This document shows, one piece after another, positions 47,781 to 48,791 of a stretch of 48,791 nucleotides of DNA. How positions within the stretch are numbered: the first letter of the stretch is position 1; each line of letters opens with the position of its first letter. The stretch is from contig SLBZ01000002.1 of NCBI GenBank assembly GCA_007126095.1, forward strand, positions 1-48,791. The letters run 5' to 3'. The notes below the pieces were generated by a model. That model did not search any database. It worked only from the letters and a program-made list of their open reading frames with translations, and had not been told where the DNA came from. Source of the DNA: Aquisalimonas sp. (GTDB lineage Bacteria; Pseudomonadota; Gammaproteobacteria; Nitrococcales; Aquisalimonadaceae). The translations under genes and the position numbers were made by a program.

Positions 47781-48737
47781 GTGACTGAAAACGGACACAT
47801 GATGGTCTTTGCGGGTAACGCCAACCCGCAACTCGCAGCCGCAATCAACGAGCATCTGCGCATCCGCCCCGGCTACGCCGTGGTCAGCCAGTTCAGCGAC
47901 GGCGAGGTCAACGTCGAGATCGACGAGCACGTGCGCGGCAAGGACGTCTTCATCGTCCAGCCCACCTGTGCTCCGACCAACGACAACCTCATGGAGCTGC
48001 TGATCATCGCTGACGCTCTGCGGCGTTCCTCCGCAGCGCGGATCACGGCGGTGGTGCCCTATTACGGTTACGCCCGCCAGGATCGCCGGCCGCGCTCCCA
48101 GCGCGTGCCGATCTCCGCCAAGCTGGTGGCGGACATGATCCAGGCCTCCGGCATCAACCGGGTGCTCACGGTCGACCTCCATGCCGACCAGATCCAGGGA
48201 TTCTTCAACATCCCCGTGGACAACATCTACGCTTCGCCCATCCTGCTGGGCGATATCTGGCGACAGGTGTATCCGGAGAAGGTCGTGGTCAGCCCCGATG
48301 TAGGCGGCGTGGTGCGCGCCCGGGCCGTGGCCAAGCGGCTCGGGGACGCCGACCTCGCCATCATCGACAAGCGCCGGCCCAAGGCCAACGAGGCGCAGAT
48401 CATGCACATCATCGGCGACGTGAAGGGCAAGACCGCCATCATCGTCGACGACATCGTGGATACCGCCGGAACCCTCTGCCAGGCTGCGCGTGCGCTCAAG
48501 GAGCATGGCGCCGAGCGGGTTGTGGCGTACATTACCCACCCCGTTCTCTCCGGCAAGGCGATCGACAAGATCGGCGCTTCGGAGCTGGACGAACTGGTGG
48601 TCACCGATTCCATCCCGCTCAGCGACGAGGCGGAAGCCTGTCCGCGGATCCGGCAGGTCAGCATCGCCGAGCTGCTGGCGGAGAGCATTCGCCGGATCAG
48701 CAACGACGAGTCGGTGAGCGAACTCTTCGTCGAGTAG
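47781..48737 (+). CDS. prs: ribose-phosphate pyrophosphokinase (PRPP synthetase)
   Basis: Prs makes PRPP from ribose-5-phosphate and ATP, feeding purine (purD and purH here), pyrimidine, His and Trp synthesis. The 318-residue protein has [80 protein letters not shown], the PRPP loop [15 protein letters not shown] and a C-terminal [20 protein letters not shown] end ([16 protein letters not shown]). The GTG at 47781 gives the family length with a short N-terminal extension; ATG 47799 or 47802 would align more tightly with E. coli. The ribosomal site is weak for both. Confidence 0.97.
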   Translation: MTENGHMMVFAGNANPQLAAAINEHLRIRPGYAVVSQFSDGEVNVEIDEHVRGKDVFIVQPTCAPTNDNLMELLIIADALRRSSAARITAVVPYYGYARQDRRPRSQRVPISAKLVADMIQASGINRVLTVDLHADQIQGFFNIPVDNIYASPILLGDIWRQVYPEKVVVSPDVGGVVRARAVAKRLGDADLAIIDKRRPKANEAQIMHIIGDVKGKTAIIVDDIVDTAGTLCQAARALKEHGAERVVAYITHPVLSGKAIDKIGASELDELVVTDSIPLSDEAEACPRIRQVSIAELLAESIRRISNDESVSELFVE

Positions 48738-48767
48738 CCCCACGGGCTGCCGACGACCACAGGCTGT

Positions 48768-48784
48768 TGCGCCCGCCGGGCGCA
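48768..48784 (+). terminator. GC hairpin after prs (possible terminator, truncated by window end)
   Basis: TGCGCCC-GCC-GGGCGCA is a perfect 7-bp stem 31 nt after the prs stop. The seven following bases in the window contain no T-run, so termination cannot be confirmed. Confidence 0.3.
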
Positions 48785-48791
48785 CGTACCG

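Overview
The window is a dense, GC-rich stretch of bacterial chromosome, about 50 protein genes and one tRNA with very little spacer. Gene content and order (fis-purHD; rsmA-pdxA-surA-lptD with apaG/apaH; amgK-murU; mreBCD-mrdA-rodA-mltB-rlpA-dacA-ybeD-lipB facing gatCAB; hemA-prfA facing a TPR lipoprotein gene, lolB-ispE-tRNA-Gln-prs) match a Gram-negative gammaproteobacterium. The combination resembles Pseudomonas and purple-sulfur/halophilic groups such as Ectothiorhodospiraceae. The family assignment is inference from synteny and protein style (acid-rich tails, GC-rich codons), not from a database search.

Layout. 1-4160 (+): the C-terminal part of a DUF3426 membrane protein with an in-frame 12-bp repeat, then fis, purH and purD. 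4133-7091 (-): an HDOD protein and a thioredoxin-domain DUF255 protein. 7185-8686 (+): ampD-ampE. 8719-17412 (-): apaH, apaG, tal, a universal stress protein, rsmA, pdxA, surA, lptD. A 28-codon single-helix ORF lies on the + strand at 11375-11461. 17585-19281 (+): amgK-murU. 19278-29697 (-): a hotdog thioesterase, lipB, ybeD and the rod-shape/elongation cluster dacA-rlpA-mltB-rodA-mrdA-mreDCB. 29966-34086 (+): gatCAB and hslO. 34091-35945 (-): moeB, prmC, a Trm112/YcaR-like gene. 36145-41750 (+): a divergent ClpX-like ATPase, a DAHP synthase, dksA and a Zur-type-controlled zinc transporter znuACB. 41747-44128 (-): prfA, hemA. 44420-48737 (+): TPR lipoprotein, lolB, ispE, tRNA-Gln, prs.

Functionally the window is dominated by envelope biogenesis. 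It covers elongasome synthesis (MreBCD, PBP2, RodA), wall trimming (MltB, RlpA, DacA), wall recycling (AmpD, AmgK, MurU), LPS and outer-membrane export (LptD, SurA) and lipoprotein sorting (LolB). Translation functions (GatCAB, PrfA, PrmC, tRNA-Gln, RsmA), purine, PRPP, isoprenoid and haem precursor synthesis, and zinc uptake fill most of the rest.

Most of the window is conserved core genome; I see no IS element, prophage, CRISPR array or obvious genomic island. The items most worth a second look are these: (i) the stand-alone ClpX paralogue at 36145, with an intact ATPase core but changed substrate-pore and ClpP-docking loops; (ii) mreC, whose conserved N-terminus has no ordinary in-frame start and looks one base out of frame with an ATG at 28506; (iii) a 5.6-kb plus-strand block that splits the usual hemA-prfA-prmC-moeB order; (iv) a palindromic Zur-like operator over the -10 of znuACB; (v) the structured dksA leader; and (vi) the tiny membrane ORF beside the stress protein gene.
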